Origin: Fimenecus sp045613685
GTDB lineage: Bacteria > Bacillota > Clostridia > Oscillospirales > Acutalibacteraceae
Direction: 5' to 3'
NCBI GenBank assembly: GCA_045613685.1
Contig: JAZLBL010000048.1
Coordinates: 1-64,000, forward strand
Length of the DNA: 64,000 nt
The position numbers and the translations under genes are program-made. Positions within the stretch are counted from its first letter, which is position 1. Every line of letters starts with the position of its first letter. The notes under the pieces are model-generated. The model did no database searches. It was given only the letters and a program-made list of their open reading frames with translations, and was not told the DNA's origin. Below are positions 18,241 through 27,004 of this stretch, piece after piece.

Positions 18241-18885
18241 TTAAAGTTTTGAATATCCGTGGCAGTTAATAAGTGCGTCGATTTTTTTGCCTTCTTTACA
18301 GAGTGGGCATTCGTGAGAATGAACGCTGAAATAATCAGGCAAATCGTTAGGGTTGAATACTGAATTCACTTCATAACCTGCACATTCTTGTGATGTTGCG
18401 AAAATCGATGCAACACCAACCACGTCACCGCCATAATATTTAATTGCTTCAATAGCAGATTTTGCTGTGTTACCAGATGCAACTGAAACCGCTGTAATAA
18501 GCACGTGCTTGTCTTTAATCATTGGCACAATATTATCTCTGAAAATAATCTGTGAGCCGTTAACAACTTCAGGTGTAACAATATAAATTGTCTGGTGAGC
18601 GTTGATGTTTACATAGTCGTTTTTTGTAAGCTCTTCTGCGACACAAGTAGCAATAACTTCTGTTCCATCAAGACAAAGAACGGTATCAACTATCTGATTG
18701 CTGTATTTATGGTTTTTGCAGAGTTCTTGTGCTACTGCTTTTGCTTCAGAAAGTCGGGACTTTTGTGCAGCAACGTCTATGTAATAGTTACTGTGCGCAC
18801 TGCTTGTTGCGAAATGACCTTTTGCAACGCGAAGAAACAAATTCTTCTGATGAGTTTTAATTTTTAAAATGCTTGTTGTTGGCAT
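18241..18885 (-). CDS. Orotate phosphoribosyltransferase-like protein with altered PRPP loop
   Basis: A 214-residue protein with the type I phosphoribosyltransferase fold. The flexible N-terminal part resembles OPRTase, with HSNYYIDVA near residue 28. The PRPP loop lies near residue 129 as VLITAVSVASGNTA. In catalytic PRTases this motif carries two adjacent acidic residues, and here both are replaced. The C-terminus ends with a CxxC pair (CPLC) and a further Cys. It has its own AAGGAGG start site and no other pyrimidine gene nearby. It may be a divergent PRTase, a nucleotide-sensing protein, or an OPRT paralogue with another substrate. I would not call it pyrE. Confidence 0.6.
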   Translation of the reverse strand: MPTTSILKIKTHQKNLFLRVAKGHFATSSAHSNYYIDVAAQKSRLSEAKAVAQELCKNHKYSNQIVDTVLCLDGTEVIATCVAEELTKNDYVNINAHQTIYIVTPEVVNGSQIIFRDNIVPMIKDKHVLITAVSVASGNTAKSAIEAIKYYGGDVVGVASIFATSQECAGYEVNSVFNPNDLPDYFSVHSHECPLCKEGKKIDALINCHGYSKL

Positions 18886-19151
18886 AAAAGTTCCTCCTTG
18901 GATATTTTAATATTCACATTGTACAATAAAGAACTATAGATTACAATAAAAAATAGTAAACTTGTTGAAAAAACAATAAATTTTGTACGATAAGACAAAT
19001 TTTATAAAAATTTTTTATGCATTTTTATCTTGCTATCCTATGTGGTTAGGATGAAAAATATATAAAAAATGATGATGAAATGCAATTTTATGTTGAAGAA
19101 ATATGAACTATGTTTTATAATAAATATATAACGCAAAGTGTGGTGTTTATA

Positions 19152-20075
19152 TTGAATATATTACATATGAAATATGCCGTTGAAGTAGCAAAGGTTGGTT
19201 CGCTTAACAAAGCGTCGGAAGTTCTTCTTGTTGCTACTCCTAATATCAGTCGTTCAATAAAAGAGCTTGAGGGCGATTTAGGTATATCTATTTTTGAGCG
19301 TACTGCTAAGGGTGTAACTCTTACTCCTGAAGGGGAAGAGTTTATAAGCTATGCAAAAGAACTTCTTAATCAGATTGACCAAGTTGAAAATTTCTATAAA
19401 AAAGGTATATCTAAAAAGCAGACTTTTTCAATTTCTGTTCCACGTGCTTGCTATATTTCAGATGCATTTTCTGAATTTTCAAAACATATTTCAGATGACC
19501 CAGCTGAAATCTTTTATAAAGAAACAAATTCACAGCGTACAATCAAGAATATCCTGAATCACGATTATAAATTGGGTATTATCAGATATGCCGCAAATTA
19601 TGACAAATATTTCAAGACAATGCTTGAAGAAAAGGGCTTGACCTATGAAATGATAACAGAATTCTCATATTCGCTGATTATGAGTAAAGATAGTGCGTTA
19701 GCACAAAAAGAAGTGATTACTTTTGATGATTTGAAAGGGCTTATCGAAATAGCTCACGCTGACCCTTATGTTCCGTCGATGCCTTTGGCAAAAGTAGTCA
19801 AGGAAGAGTTGCCTGACATAATTGACCGCAGAATTTTTATTTTTGAGAGAGCAAGTCAATTTGAGTTGCTTCATAAAAATCCTGAAACATTCATGTGGGT
19901 TTCACCTGCCCCATGTGACATTCTTGAACGATATAATCTTGTTCAAAAGAAATGTATTGATAACAAAAAAATATATAAAGACATACTCATTTATAAAAAC
20001 GGATATAAACTTTCTGCGTTGGACCGTAAGTTTATAACAGAACTTTGCGAATCAAAGCGTAAACACTTGCGATAA
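19152..20075 (+). CDS. LysR-family transcriptional regulator
   Basis: A regulator of about 307 residues. The N-terminal winged helix-turn-helix aligns with the LysR pattern from its first residues (NILHMKYAVEVAKVGSLNKASEVL...PNISRSIKELE), and a periplasmic-binding-type effector domain follows from residue 90. I prefer the TTG at 19152, because LysR proteins normally begin at this point of the helix-turn-helix; an in-frame ATG at 19110 would add 14 residues. It lies immediately upstream of adhE in the same direction, 157 bp away, and may regulate that operon or itself. Its effector is unknown. Confidence 0.85.
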   Translation: MNILHMKYAVEVAKVGSLNKASEVLLVATPNISRSIKELEGDLGISIFERTAKGVTLTPEGEEFISYAKELLNQIDQVENFYKKGISKKQTFSISVPRACYISDAFSEFSKHISDDPAEIFYKETNSQRTIKNILNHDYKLGIIRYAANYDKYFKTMLEEKGLTYEMITEFSYSLIMSKDSALAQKEVITFDDLKGLIEIAHADPYVPSMPLAKVVKEELPDIIDRRIFIFERASQFELLHKNPETFMWVSPAPCDILERYNLVQKKCIDNKKIYKDILIYKNGYKLSALDRKFITELCESKRKHLR

Positions 20076-20162
20076 GCATTGATTATTTCTCTTTGCTTTC
20101 GGGTATTATCATTTTTGATAACCCTCTGTAAACATTTTAAGAATTCCCAAAGCCTGAATGGT

Positions 20163-20180
20163 TTGTTAAAATGTTAACGA
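20163..20180 (+). promoter_or_regulatory. Rex-type redox operator upstream of adhE
   Basis: TTGTTAAAATGTTAACGA matches the clostridial Rex consensus TTGTTAANNNNTTAACAA at all but one defined position. It sits 52 bp before the adhE start. Rex is the NADH/NAD+ sensing repressor that commonly controls adhE and hydrogenase genes in Firmicutes. The rex gene is not in the window, so binding is inferred from the site alone. Confidence 0.75.
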
Positions 20181-20232
20181 ACTCAAAAAGGCGCAATAAT
20201 ACGTCGTGGAAATTAAAATTCGGAGGTACACA

Positions 20233-22869
20233 ATGAAAACAAAAGTATATGAAATCGTAGATAGCGTTGAAAAACTTGAACAGGCTATCAAAAACACAAG
20301 AAAAGCACAAGAAAAATTTGCAACTTACACACAAGAACAGGTTGATAAAATCTTTTTAGCAGCCGCTTCTGCTGCAAACAAAGCAAGAATTCCACTTGCA
20401 AAAATGGCAGTTGAAGAAACAGGCATGGGCGTCGTTGAAGACAAGGTTATTAAAAATAACTATGCTTCTGAATATATCTACAATGCATATAAAGACACAA
20501 AAACTTGCGGTGTAGTTGAAGAAGATAAAGCATTCGGCATTAAAAAGATTGCAGAGCCAATCGGTGTTGTTGCAGCGGTTATTCCAACAACAAACCCAAC
20601 ATCAACAGCAATCTTCAAGTGCTTACTTGCTATTAAAACAAGAAATGCAATCATCATTTCTCCACACCCAAGAGCAAAGAACTCAACTATCGCTGCGGCA
20701 AAGCTTATTCTTGAAGCAGCAGTAGCAGCTGGTGCTCCAGAAGGAATTATCGACTGGATTGATGTTCCATCACTTGAAATGACAAATACAGTAATGAAAG
20801 AAGCAGACATCATTCTTGCAACAGGTGGTCCTGGTATGGTTAAGGCCGCTTATTCAAGTGGTAAGCCAGCACTTGGCGTTGGTGCGGGTAATACTCCTGC
20901 AATTATTGATGACAGTGCAGATATTCTTCTTGCAGTTAACTCAATCATTCACTCAAAAACATTTGATAACGGTATGATTTGTGCATCAGAACAGTCAGTA
21001 ATCGTTCTTAAAGACATTTATGACGAAGTTAAGAAAGAATTTGCAACAAGAGGTTGTTATTTCCTTAATCCTGAAGAAACAGAAAAGGTTAGAAAAACAA
21101 TCATCATCAATGGTGCTCTTAATGCAAAAATTGTTGGTCAAAAAGCTGCAAAAATCGCAGAACTTGCAGGCGTAACAGTACCAGCAGGTACAAAAATTCT
21201 TATCGGTGAAGTTGAAAGCGTTGACATCAGCGAAGAATTTGCACATGAAAAACTTTCTCCTGTTCTTGCAATGTATAAAGCAGAAAACTTTGAAGATGCA
21301 CTCACAAAAGCAGAACACCTTGTAGCAGACGGTGGTTATGGTCATACATCTTCAGTTTACCTTAACGAAGTAACAGAAACAGAAAAACTCAATGAATTCG
21401 CAGCTCGTATGAAGACTTGCCGAATTCTTGTGAATACACCTTCTTCTCACGGCGGTATCGGTGACCTTTATAACTTTAAACTTGCACCATCACTCACACT
21501 TGGTTGTGGCTCATGGGGTGGCAACTCAGTTTCCGATAACGTTGGCGTTAAACATCTTATCAATATTAAAACAGTAGCAGAGAGAAGGGAAAATATGCTT
21601 TGGTTCAGAGCACCAGAAAAAATTTACATCAAAAAAGGTTGTCTTCCAATCGCTCTTGACGAACTCAAAAATGTATTGGGCAAAAAGAGAGCATTCATTG
21701 TAACAGATACATTCCTTTATGAAAACGGCTATACAAAGCCAATTACAGATAAACTTGACGAAATGGGTATTGCACACACAACATTCTTTGATGTTCAACC
21801 AGACCCAACTCTTCTTAATGCAAAGAATGGTGCAGCTCAGATGGCAGCATTCAAGCCTGACACAATCATCGCACTTGGCGGTGGTTCTGCAATGGACGCT
21901 GCAAAGATTATGTGGGTTCTTTATGAACACCCAGAAGCAGACTTTATGGATATGGCAATGAGATTCATTGATATCCGTAAGAGAGTATACACATTCCCTA
22001 AAATGGGTGAAAAAGCATATTTCATTGCTATTCCAACATCAGCAGGTACTGGTTCAGAAGTTACACCATTTGCAGTTATTACAGATGAATCAACAGGCGT
22101 TAAATATCCTCTTGCTGACTATGAACTTCTTCCAAATATGGCAATCGTTGATACTGATTTCCATATGTCAGCTCCAAAAGGACTTACAGCAGCATCAGGT
22201 ATCGACGCTGTAACTCACGCGGTTGAAGCATATGTAGCAATGCTTGCAACAGATTACACAGATGGACTTGCACTTCAGGCACTTAAAAATATTTTCAAAT
22301 ATCTTCCTCGTGCTTATGAAAACGGTCAGACAGACGTTGAAGCAAGAGAAAAGATGGCAAACGCTGCAACAATCGCAGGTATGGCTTTCGCAAATGCATT
22401 CCTTGGTATCTGTCACTCAATGGCACATAAACTCGGTGCTTTCCACCACCTTCCACATGGTGTGGCAAACGCTCTTATGATTGAAGAAGTTATCCGTTTC
22501 AATGCAAGTGAAGCTCCTGCAAAGATGGGTACATTCTCACAGTATGACCACCCACACACTCTTGCTCGCTATGCTGAAATTGCTGACTACCTTGGTCTTG
22601 GCGGTAAAGATGACAACGAAAAACTTGAAAATCTTATTAAGGCAATCAACGACCTTAAAGCAACTGTTGGTATCAAAGAGACAATCAAAGACTACGGTAT
22701 CGACGAAAAAGTGTTCCTTGACAACCTTGATGAAATGGTTGAACAGGCATTCGATGACCAGTGCACAGGCGCTAACCCAAGATATCCTCTTATGAGCGAA
22801 ATCAAGCAGATGTATCTCAACGCATATTATGGCAATCACTTTGTTGAAGCTGATATGCCAAATGCATAA
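20233..22869 (+). CDS. adhE: Bifunctional acetaldehyde-CoA/alcohol dehydrogenase
   Basis: An 878-residue fusion that reduces acetyl-CoA to ethanol using two NADH, an end route of anaerobic fermentation. The N-terminal aldehyde dehydrogenase half (about 1-440) has the catalytic Cys in DNGMICASEQS near residue 249. The C-terminal iron-dependent alcohol dehydrogenase half (about 455-870) has GGGSAMDAAK near 552 and the iron-binding His cluster HSMAHKLGAFHHLPHG near 732. The start is ATG 20233 with CGGAGGT 8 bp upstream; an extended start at 20206 is not needed. It leads a dense operon ending in a hydrogenase at 28426, so ethanol and H2 production appear jointly regulated. Confidence 0.97.
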   Translation: MKTKVYEIVDSVEKLEQAIKNTRKAQEKFATYTQEQVDKIFLAAASAANKARIPLAKMAVEETGMGVVEDKVIKNNYASEYIYNAYKDTKTCGVVEEDKAFGIKKIAEPIGVVAAVIPTTNPTSTAIFKCLLAIKTRNAIIISPHPRAKNSTIAAAKLILEAAVAAGAPEGIIDWIDVPSLEMTNTVMKEADIILATGGPGMVKAAYSSGKPALGVGAGNTPAIIDDSADILLAVNSIIHSKTFDNGMICASEQSVIVLKDIYDEVKKEFATRGCYFLNPEETEKVRKTIIINGALNAKIVGQKAAKIAELAGVTVPAGTKILIGEVESVDISEEFAHEKLSPVLAMYKAENFEDALTKAEHLVADGGYGHTSSVYLNEVTETEKLNEFAARMKTCRILVNTPSSHGGIGDLYNFKLAPSLTLGCGSWGGNSVSDNVGVKHLINIKTVAERRENMLWFRAPEKIYIKKGCLPIALDELKNVLGKKRAFIVTDTFLYENGYTKPITDKLDEMGIAHTTFFDVQPDPTLLNAKNGAAQMAAFKPDTIIALGGGSAMDAAKIMWVLYEHPEADFMDMAMRFIDIRKRVYTFPKMGEKAYFIAIPTSAGTGSEVTPFAVITDESTGVKYPLADYELLPNMAIVDTDFHMSAPKGLTAASGIDAVTHAVEAYVAMLATDYTDGLALQALKNIFKYLPRAYENGQTDVEAREKMANAATIAGMAFANAFLGICHSMAHKLGAFHHLPHGVANALMIEEVIRFNASEAPAKMGTFSQYDHPHTLARYAEIADYLGLGGKDDNEKLENLIKAINDLKATVGIKETIKDYGIDEKVFLDNLDEMVEQAFDDQCTGANPRYPLMSEIKQMYLNAYYGNHFVEADMPNA

Positions 22870-22887
22870 TTGAAGGAGGACAAAACA

Positions 22888-23637
22888 ATGAAACTTGACA
22901 GAGTAATTGCAGTAAGAAATAACAAAACAATTTATCGCGATGGTGACAAGTGCGTTAAGGTGTTTAACCCTGACTATTCAAAGGCAGACGTACTTAACGA
23001 AGCACTTAATCAGGCGCGAATTGAAGAAACAGGTCTTAACATTCCAAAAATCTATGAAGTAACAACTTTTGATGATAAATGGGCAATCGTTTATGAATAC
23101 ATCAAGGGTAAAACACTCTCTCAGCTTATGGAAGAAAACCCTGAAAAGAAAGACGAATATCTCGAACTTTTAGTTGATTTGCAGTTAGAAGTTCAGTCAA
23201 AAACTTGCCCTCTTCTTAATAAACTTAAGGACAAAATGAGCCGTAAAATCGGTATGTCAGAGCTTGACGCAACAACTCGCTATGACTTGCACACTCGCCT
23301 TGAAGGTATGCCAAAGCATAACAAGGTTTGTCATGGTGACTTTAACCCATCAAACATTATTATTACTGATGATGGTGAAGCATATATTCTTGACTGGTCA
23401 CATGCAACTCAGGGTAATGCTTCTGCAGACGCAGCAAGAACATATCTTCTTTTCTGGCTCAATGGTGACATTGAAGGTGCTAAGAAATATCTTGACCTTT
23501 TCTGCAAAAAGAGTGATACTGCAAAACAGTATGTTCAGAAGTGGATGCCAATCGTTGCTGCTTCACAGTCAGTAAAAGGCAACGAAAAAGAAAGAGAATT
23601 CCTTCTTTCTTGGGTAGATGTTGTAGATTACGAATAA
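22888..23637 (+). CDS. APH/choline-kinase-fold phosphotransferase
   Basis: A 249-residue protein kinase-like small-molecule kinase. The Brenner motif CHGDFNPSNIII near residue 149 gives the catalytic Asp and Asn, and ILDWSHA near 168 gives the metal-binding Asp. The N-terminal half has a CVKVF Lys-containing strand and a VYEYIKG hinge. It lies 18 bp after adhE with a perfect AAGGAGG, and 12 bp before the [2Fe-2S] genes, so it belongs to the hydrogenase operon. Members act on aminoglycosides, choline, homoserine or spore and cell-wall targets. No antibiotic-resistance function can be claimed here, and its place in a redox operon is unexplained. Confidence 0.8.
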   Translation: MKLDRVIAVRNNKTIYRDGDKCVKVFNPDYSKADVLNEALNQARIEETGLNIPKIYEVTTFDDKWAIVYEYIKGKTLSQLMEENPEKKDEYLELLVDLQLEVQSKTCPLLNKLKDKMSRKIGMSELDATTRYDLHTRLEGMPKHNKVCHGDFNPSNIIITDDGEAYILDWSHATQGNASADAARTYLLFWLNGDIEGAKKYLDLFCKKSDTAKQYVQKWMPIVAASQSVKGNEKEREFLLSWVDVVDYE

Positions 23638-23649
23638 GGAGTAATATAT

Positions 23650-23892
23650 ATGAAAATTACAGTTTGTATTGGTAGTTCTTGTCACATTAAAGGTTCTCGT
23701 CAGGTTGTTGAGCAACTTCAATACCTTATCAGCGAAAATAATCTTGGCGACAAAGTTGAACTTGGTGGAACATTCTGTATGGGCAAATGTCAGCAGGGTG
23801 TTTGCGTAACAGTTGATGATGATTTTTATTCAGTTACTCCTGATAGTGTAAATGGATTTTTCAACGAAAACGTTTTAGAAAAGGTAAAATAA
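23650..23892 (+). CDS. Thioredoxin-like [2Fe-2S] ferredoxin (NuoE C-terminal type), copy 1
   Basis: An 80-residue stand-alone version of the thioredoxin-like [2Fe-2S] domain found in NuoE/HydC. Four cluster Cys are visible: VCIGSSCHIKG near residues 5-12 and FCMGKCQQGVC near 38-48. It lacks the helical N-terminal part of NuoE. It presumably carries electrons to or from the neighbouring hydrogenase-type proteins. The second copy starts three bases after its stop. GGAG precedes the ATG. Confidence 0.85.
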   Translation: MKITVCIGSSCHIKGSRQVVEQLQYLISENNLGDKVELGGTFCMGKCQQGVCVTVDDDFYSVTPDSVNGFFNENVLEKVK

Positions 23893-23895
23893 AAT

Positions 23896-24141
23896 ATGAT
23901 AATTCAGGTTTGTGTTGGCAGTTCTTGCCACTTGAAAGGTTCACCTGAAATAGTTGAACTTTTGCAAAAAGCCGTTACTGAATATCATCTTGAAAACGAG
24001 GTTACGCTCGCTGGTAGTTTTTGTATCGGCGTGTGTAACCGCGTTGGCGTTACTGTGCAAGTTGACGATGATATTCATACTGGTGTTACAAAAGAGAATT
24101 TTAAAGAATTCTTCAAAGAAAATGTCTTAGACAAAATATAA
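23896..24141 (+). CDS. Thioredoxin-like [2Fe-2S] ferredoxin, copy 2
   Basis: An 81-residue paralogue of the preceding gene with the same Cys spacing: VCVGSSCHLKG and FCIGVCNR. The fourth Cys region differs: copy 1 has GKCQQGVC whereas copy 2 has IGVCNRVG. The pair therefore looks like an old tandem duplication, with the copies now perhaps serving different partners. No strong ribosome site fits before the ATG, so coupling to copy 1 translation is likely. Confidence 0.82.
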   Translation: MIIQVCVGSSCHLKGSPEIVELLQKAVTEYHLENEVTLAGSFCIGVCNRVGVTVQVDDDIHTGVTKENFKEFFKENVLDKI

Positions 24142-24156
24142 AAAGAGGTGCAGGAT

Positions 24157-25830
24157 ATGAATTGCTTGACTCTTAAAAAATCCAACTGTAAAAATTGCTA
24201 TAAATGTATTCGTCATTGTCCTGTAAAAGCAATCCGTTTTTCAGGCAATCAGGCACACATTATCGGCAACGAATGTATTTTGTGTGGCCAATGTTTTGTT
24301 GTTTGTCCACAGAATGCAAAAGAAATCGTAAATGAAGTTGAAAAGGTAAAAGTATTCCTTCAAAGTGGCGACCCTGTTGTTGTGAGTATCGCTCCGTCAT
24401 TTATTGCAAACTATGATGGTGCGGGAATTGACGCAATGCGTGTAGCACTTAAAAAGTTGGGCTTTTATGATGTTGAAGAAACTGCAGTTGGTGCAACAAT
24501 CGTTAAAAATGAATATGAAAGAATGCTGAAAGAAGAGGAACGTGATATTATCATCTCCTCTTGTTGTCATTCAATAAACCTTCTTATTCAAAAGCATTAT
24601 CCTGCTGCCCTTGAATATCTTGCAGATGTAATGTCACCAATGCAAGCTCATTGTCAGGACATTAAATCGAGAATTCCAGATGCAAAAACAGTATTCGTAG
24701 GTCCTTGTGTTGCTAAAAAAGACGAAGCAGAATACTATGAAGGCATTGTTGACGCTGTTCTTACATTTGAAGAACTCACAGAATGGCTTAAAGAAGAAAA
24801 AATCGAGCTTGAAACAGTTACAGACACTAACGAAAACAGCCGTGCACGTTTCTTCCCAACAACTGGTGGCGTGCTTAAAACTATGAATGATGTCAGCGAT
24901 TATACTTATGTAGCCATTGATGGTGTTGAAAACTGTATTCAGGTTCTTAAAGATATTGAAAAAGGTAAAATACATAATTGTTTTATCGAAATGTCTGCTT
25001 GTGTAGGTAGTTGCGTTGGTGGTCCTGTTATTGAGAAATATCACCATACATCAAATATCAAAGACTATATTGAAGTTGCAAATTATGCAGGCGAAAAAGA
25101 TTTTGAGGTTTCACAACCAAAAGCTGTGGAACTTAAAAAGACTTTCGCTTATATCGAGCAGAGAAATGTAATGCCATCTGAAATAGAAATCAGTAATATT
25201 CTTCGTCAGATGGGAAAATTCAAGCCAGCTCACGAGCTTAACTGTGGCTCCTGCGGATATAACACTTGCCGTGAAAAAGCGGTTGCTATTATTCAGGGCA
25301 AAGCGGAAATTTCAATGTGTTTACCTTACCTTAAAGATAAAGCAGAAAGCTTTTCAGACACAATCGTTAACAATTCACCAAACGGACTTATTGTTCTTAA
25401 TGAGCAACTTGAAGTTCAGCAAATTAATGATTCAGCAAGAAGAATGATGAATATCCGTTCTGCTTCTGATGTACTCGGTGACCAGATAATCCGTATTCTT
25501 GACCCAACAATATTTATGACAGTAATGAGCACAGGCAGAAATGTCCGTGACCATCGTGTTTATCTTGCAGAGTATAGCAGATATGTTGAGCAGACAGTTG
25601 TTCATGATAAAGATTCACATCTTTTAATCACAATTATGCGTGATGTGACTGACGAAGAAAAAGAACGTGAAAAGAAAGAAAGCATCAGCCGTCAGACAGT
25701 TGAAGTTGCCGATAAAGTTGTTGATAAACAGATGCGAATTGTTCAAGAAATCGCATCACTTCTCGGCGAAACTGCTGCAGAAACTAAAATAGCACTTGCA
25801 AAGCTTAAGGAGTCAATTACTGATGAATGA
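24157..25830 (+). CDS. Sensory-type [FeFe]-hydrogenase homologue with PAS domain (HydS-like)
   Basis: A 557-residue protein. Order: two [4Fe-4S] motifs (CKNCYKCIRHC near residue 11 and CILCGQCFVVC near 43), an H-cluster domain with ISSCCHSIN near 130, VGPCVAKKDEA near 184 and MSACVGSCVGG near 285, then a Cys-rich NCGSCGYNTC segment near 365. A PAS-like domain (about 405-510) and a short helical tail follow. This is the layout of group C sensory hydrogenases, which bind H2 weakly and pass a signal. The next gene is a SpoIIE-type phosphatase, as in the phosphatase-linked subgroup. The ATG is chosen over the GTG nine bases earlier because AAGAGG fits it. Confidence 0.85.
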   Translation: MNCLTLKKSNCKNCYKCIRHCPVKAIRFSGNQAHIIGNECILCGQCFVVCPQNAKEIVNEVEKVKVFLQSGDPVVVSIAPSFIANYDGAGIDAMRVALKKLGFYDVEETAVGATIVKNEYERMLKEEERDIIISSCCHSINLLIQKHYPAALEYLADVMSPMQAHCQDIKSRIPDAKTVFVGPCVAKKDEAEYYEGIVDAVLTFEELTEWLKEEKIELETVTDTNENSRARFFPTTGGVLKTMNDVSDYTYVAIDGVENCIQVLKDIEKGKIHNCFIEMSACVGSCVGGPVIEKYHHTSNIKDYIEVANYAGEKDFEVSQPKAVELKKTFAYIEQRNVMPSEIEISNILRQMGKFKPAHELNCGSCGYNTCREKAVAIIQGKAEISMCLPYLKDKAESFSDTIVNNSPNGLIVLNEQLEVQQINDSARRMMNIRSASDVLGDQIIRILDPTIFMTVMSTGRNVRDHRVYLAEYSRYVEQTVVHDKDSHLLITIMRDVTDEEKEREKKESISRQTVEVADKVVDKQMRIVQEIASLLGETAAETKIALAKLKESITDE

Positions 25831-26995
25831 TTTGTGTGCAGATATCGGTTATAAAAGTGTAAATCATTACGGCGAACAACTTTGCGGTGATCATGTGGAT
25901 ATTGTTGAAGAAACTGATAACTCAACGGTTATTGTGTTAGCAGATGGTCTTGGTAGTGGTGTAAAAGCGAGCATTCTCTCAACTCTAACTTCAAAAATCA
26001 TTTCAACAATGATGGCAGAGGGACTTCCCATTGAAGAGTGTGTTTCAACAATTGCTGCAACACTTCCCGTGTGCTCGGTTCGTGGCGTTGCATATTCAAC
26101 ATTCACAATTATTCATCTGATTAATAATCAAACAGCAGAGATTATTCAATATGATAATCCACAGGTTATTGTTATCCGTGATGAGAAAAATTTTGATTAT
26201 CCAAAAACTGAAATGAATATCGGTGGCAAAAAGATTTATAAATCTGTTATCAATCTTCAAGAAAACGATATTTTCGTTGCAATGAGTGATGGTTGTCCAC
26301 ATGCAGGTATCGGAATGTTATATAACTTCGGTTGGAAACGTGAAGATATTATAGATTTCATTGAAACACTTGCACCTGCGGGATATACTGCAAAAACTCT
26401 TTCAACAATGCTTGTTGATGAGTGCTATCGTCTTTATGGCGAAAAACCGGGTGACGACGCAACCGCTTGTGTTGTGAGAATTCGTAAGCGTGTGCCAATG
26501 AATATGCTTTTTGGACCACCATTTAATCGTGATGATGCTGATAGAATGATGTCACTCTTTTTCTCGAAAGAGGGTAAGCATATTATTTGTGGTGGTACAA
26601 CATCTTCTATTGCTGCAAAATATCTTAATAAACCACTTAAACCAACTCTTCTTTTTGAACAGTCAGATGTTCCACCAATTGCAGAGCTTGAGGGCGTTGA
26701 CTTGGTAACAGAGGGTGTTATAACAGTTAATAAAGTGGTTGAATATGCAAAAGACTATTTGGGTGATAATGTGCATTATCCACATTGGAGCATAAAACGA
26801 GATGGTGCATCGCTGATTAGCCGTTTGCTTTTTGAAGAGGCAACAGATATTAATTTCTATGTTGGCAGAGCCATAAATCCTGCTCATCAGAATCCTGATT
26901 TGCCTATTAATTTCCATATTAAAATGAATCTTGTGGATGAACTTTCAACTTGTCTTAAAAAGATGGGTAAACGAATAAAGGTAAGTTACTTTTAA
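25823..26995 (+). CDS. SpoIIE-type PP2C phosphatase, partner of the sensory hydrogenase
   Basis: A 390-residue serine/threonine phosphatase-like protein. The PP2C/SpoIIE metal motif VLADGLGSGVKAS lies near residue 39, a second Asp motif AMSDGCPHAG near 153, and KPGDDATACVVRI near 209 closes the domain. The C-terminal 160 residues do not match a domain I recognise. It overlaps the upstream gene by 8 bp with AAGGAG inside that gene, so the two are made together. It likely dephosphorylates an anti-sigma or anti-anti-sigma-type target when the PAS hydrogenase senses H2 or redox state. No such target gene is in the window. Confidence 0.82.
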   Translation: MNDLCADIGYKSVNHYGEQLCGDHVDIVEETDNSTVIVLADGLGSGVKASILSTLTSKIISTMMAEGLPIEECVSTIAATLPVCSVRGVAYSTFTIIHLINNQTAEIIQYDNPQVIVIRDEKNFDYPKTEMNIGGKKIYKSVINLQENDIFVAMSDGCPHAGIGMLYNFGWKREDIIDFIETLAPAGYTAKTLSTMLVDECYRLYGEKPGDDATACVVRIRKRVPMNMLFGPPFNRDDADRMMSLFFSKEGKHIICGGTTSSIAAKYLNKPLKPTLLFEQSDVPPIAELEGVDLVTEGVITVNKVVEYAKDYLGDNVHYPHWSIKRDGASLISRLLFEEATDINFYVGRAINPAHQNPDLPINFHIKMNLVDELSTCLKKMGKRIKVSYF

Positions 26996-27004
26996 GGTGA
27001 TACA

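Noticed and set aside
22888..23637. Aminoglycoside resistance gene
   Set aside because: Only the general APH fold motifs are present; context is a redox operon and nothing identifies an antibiotic substrate.
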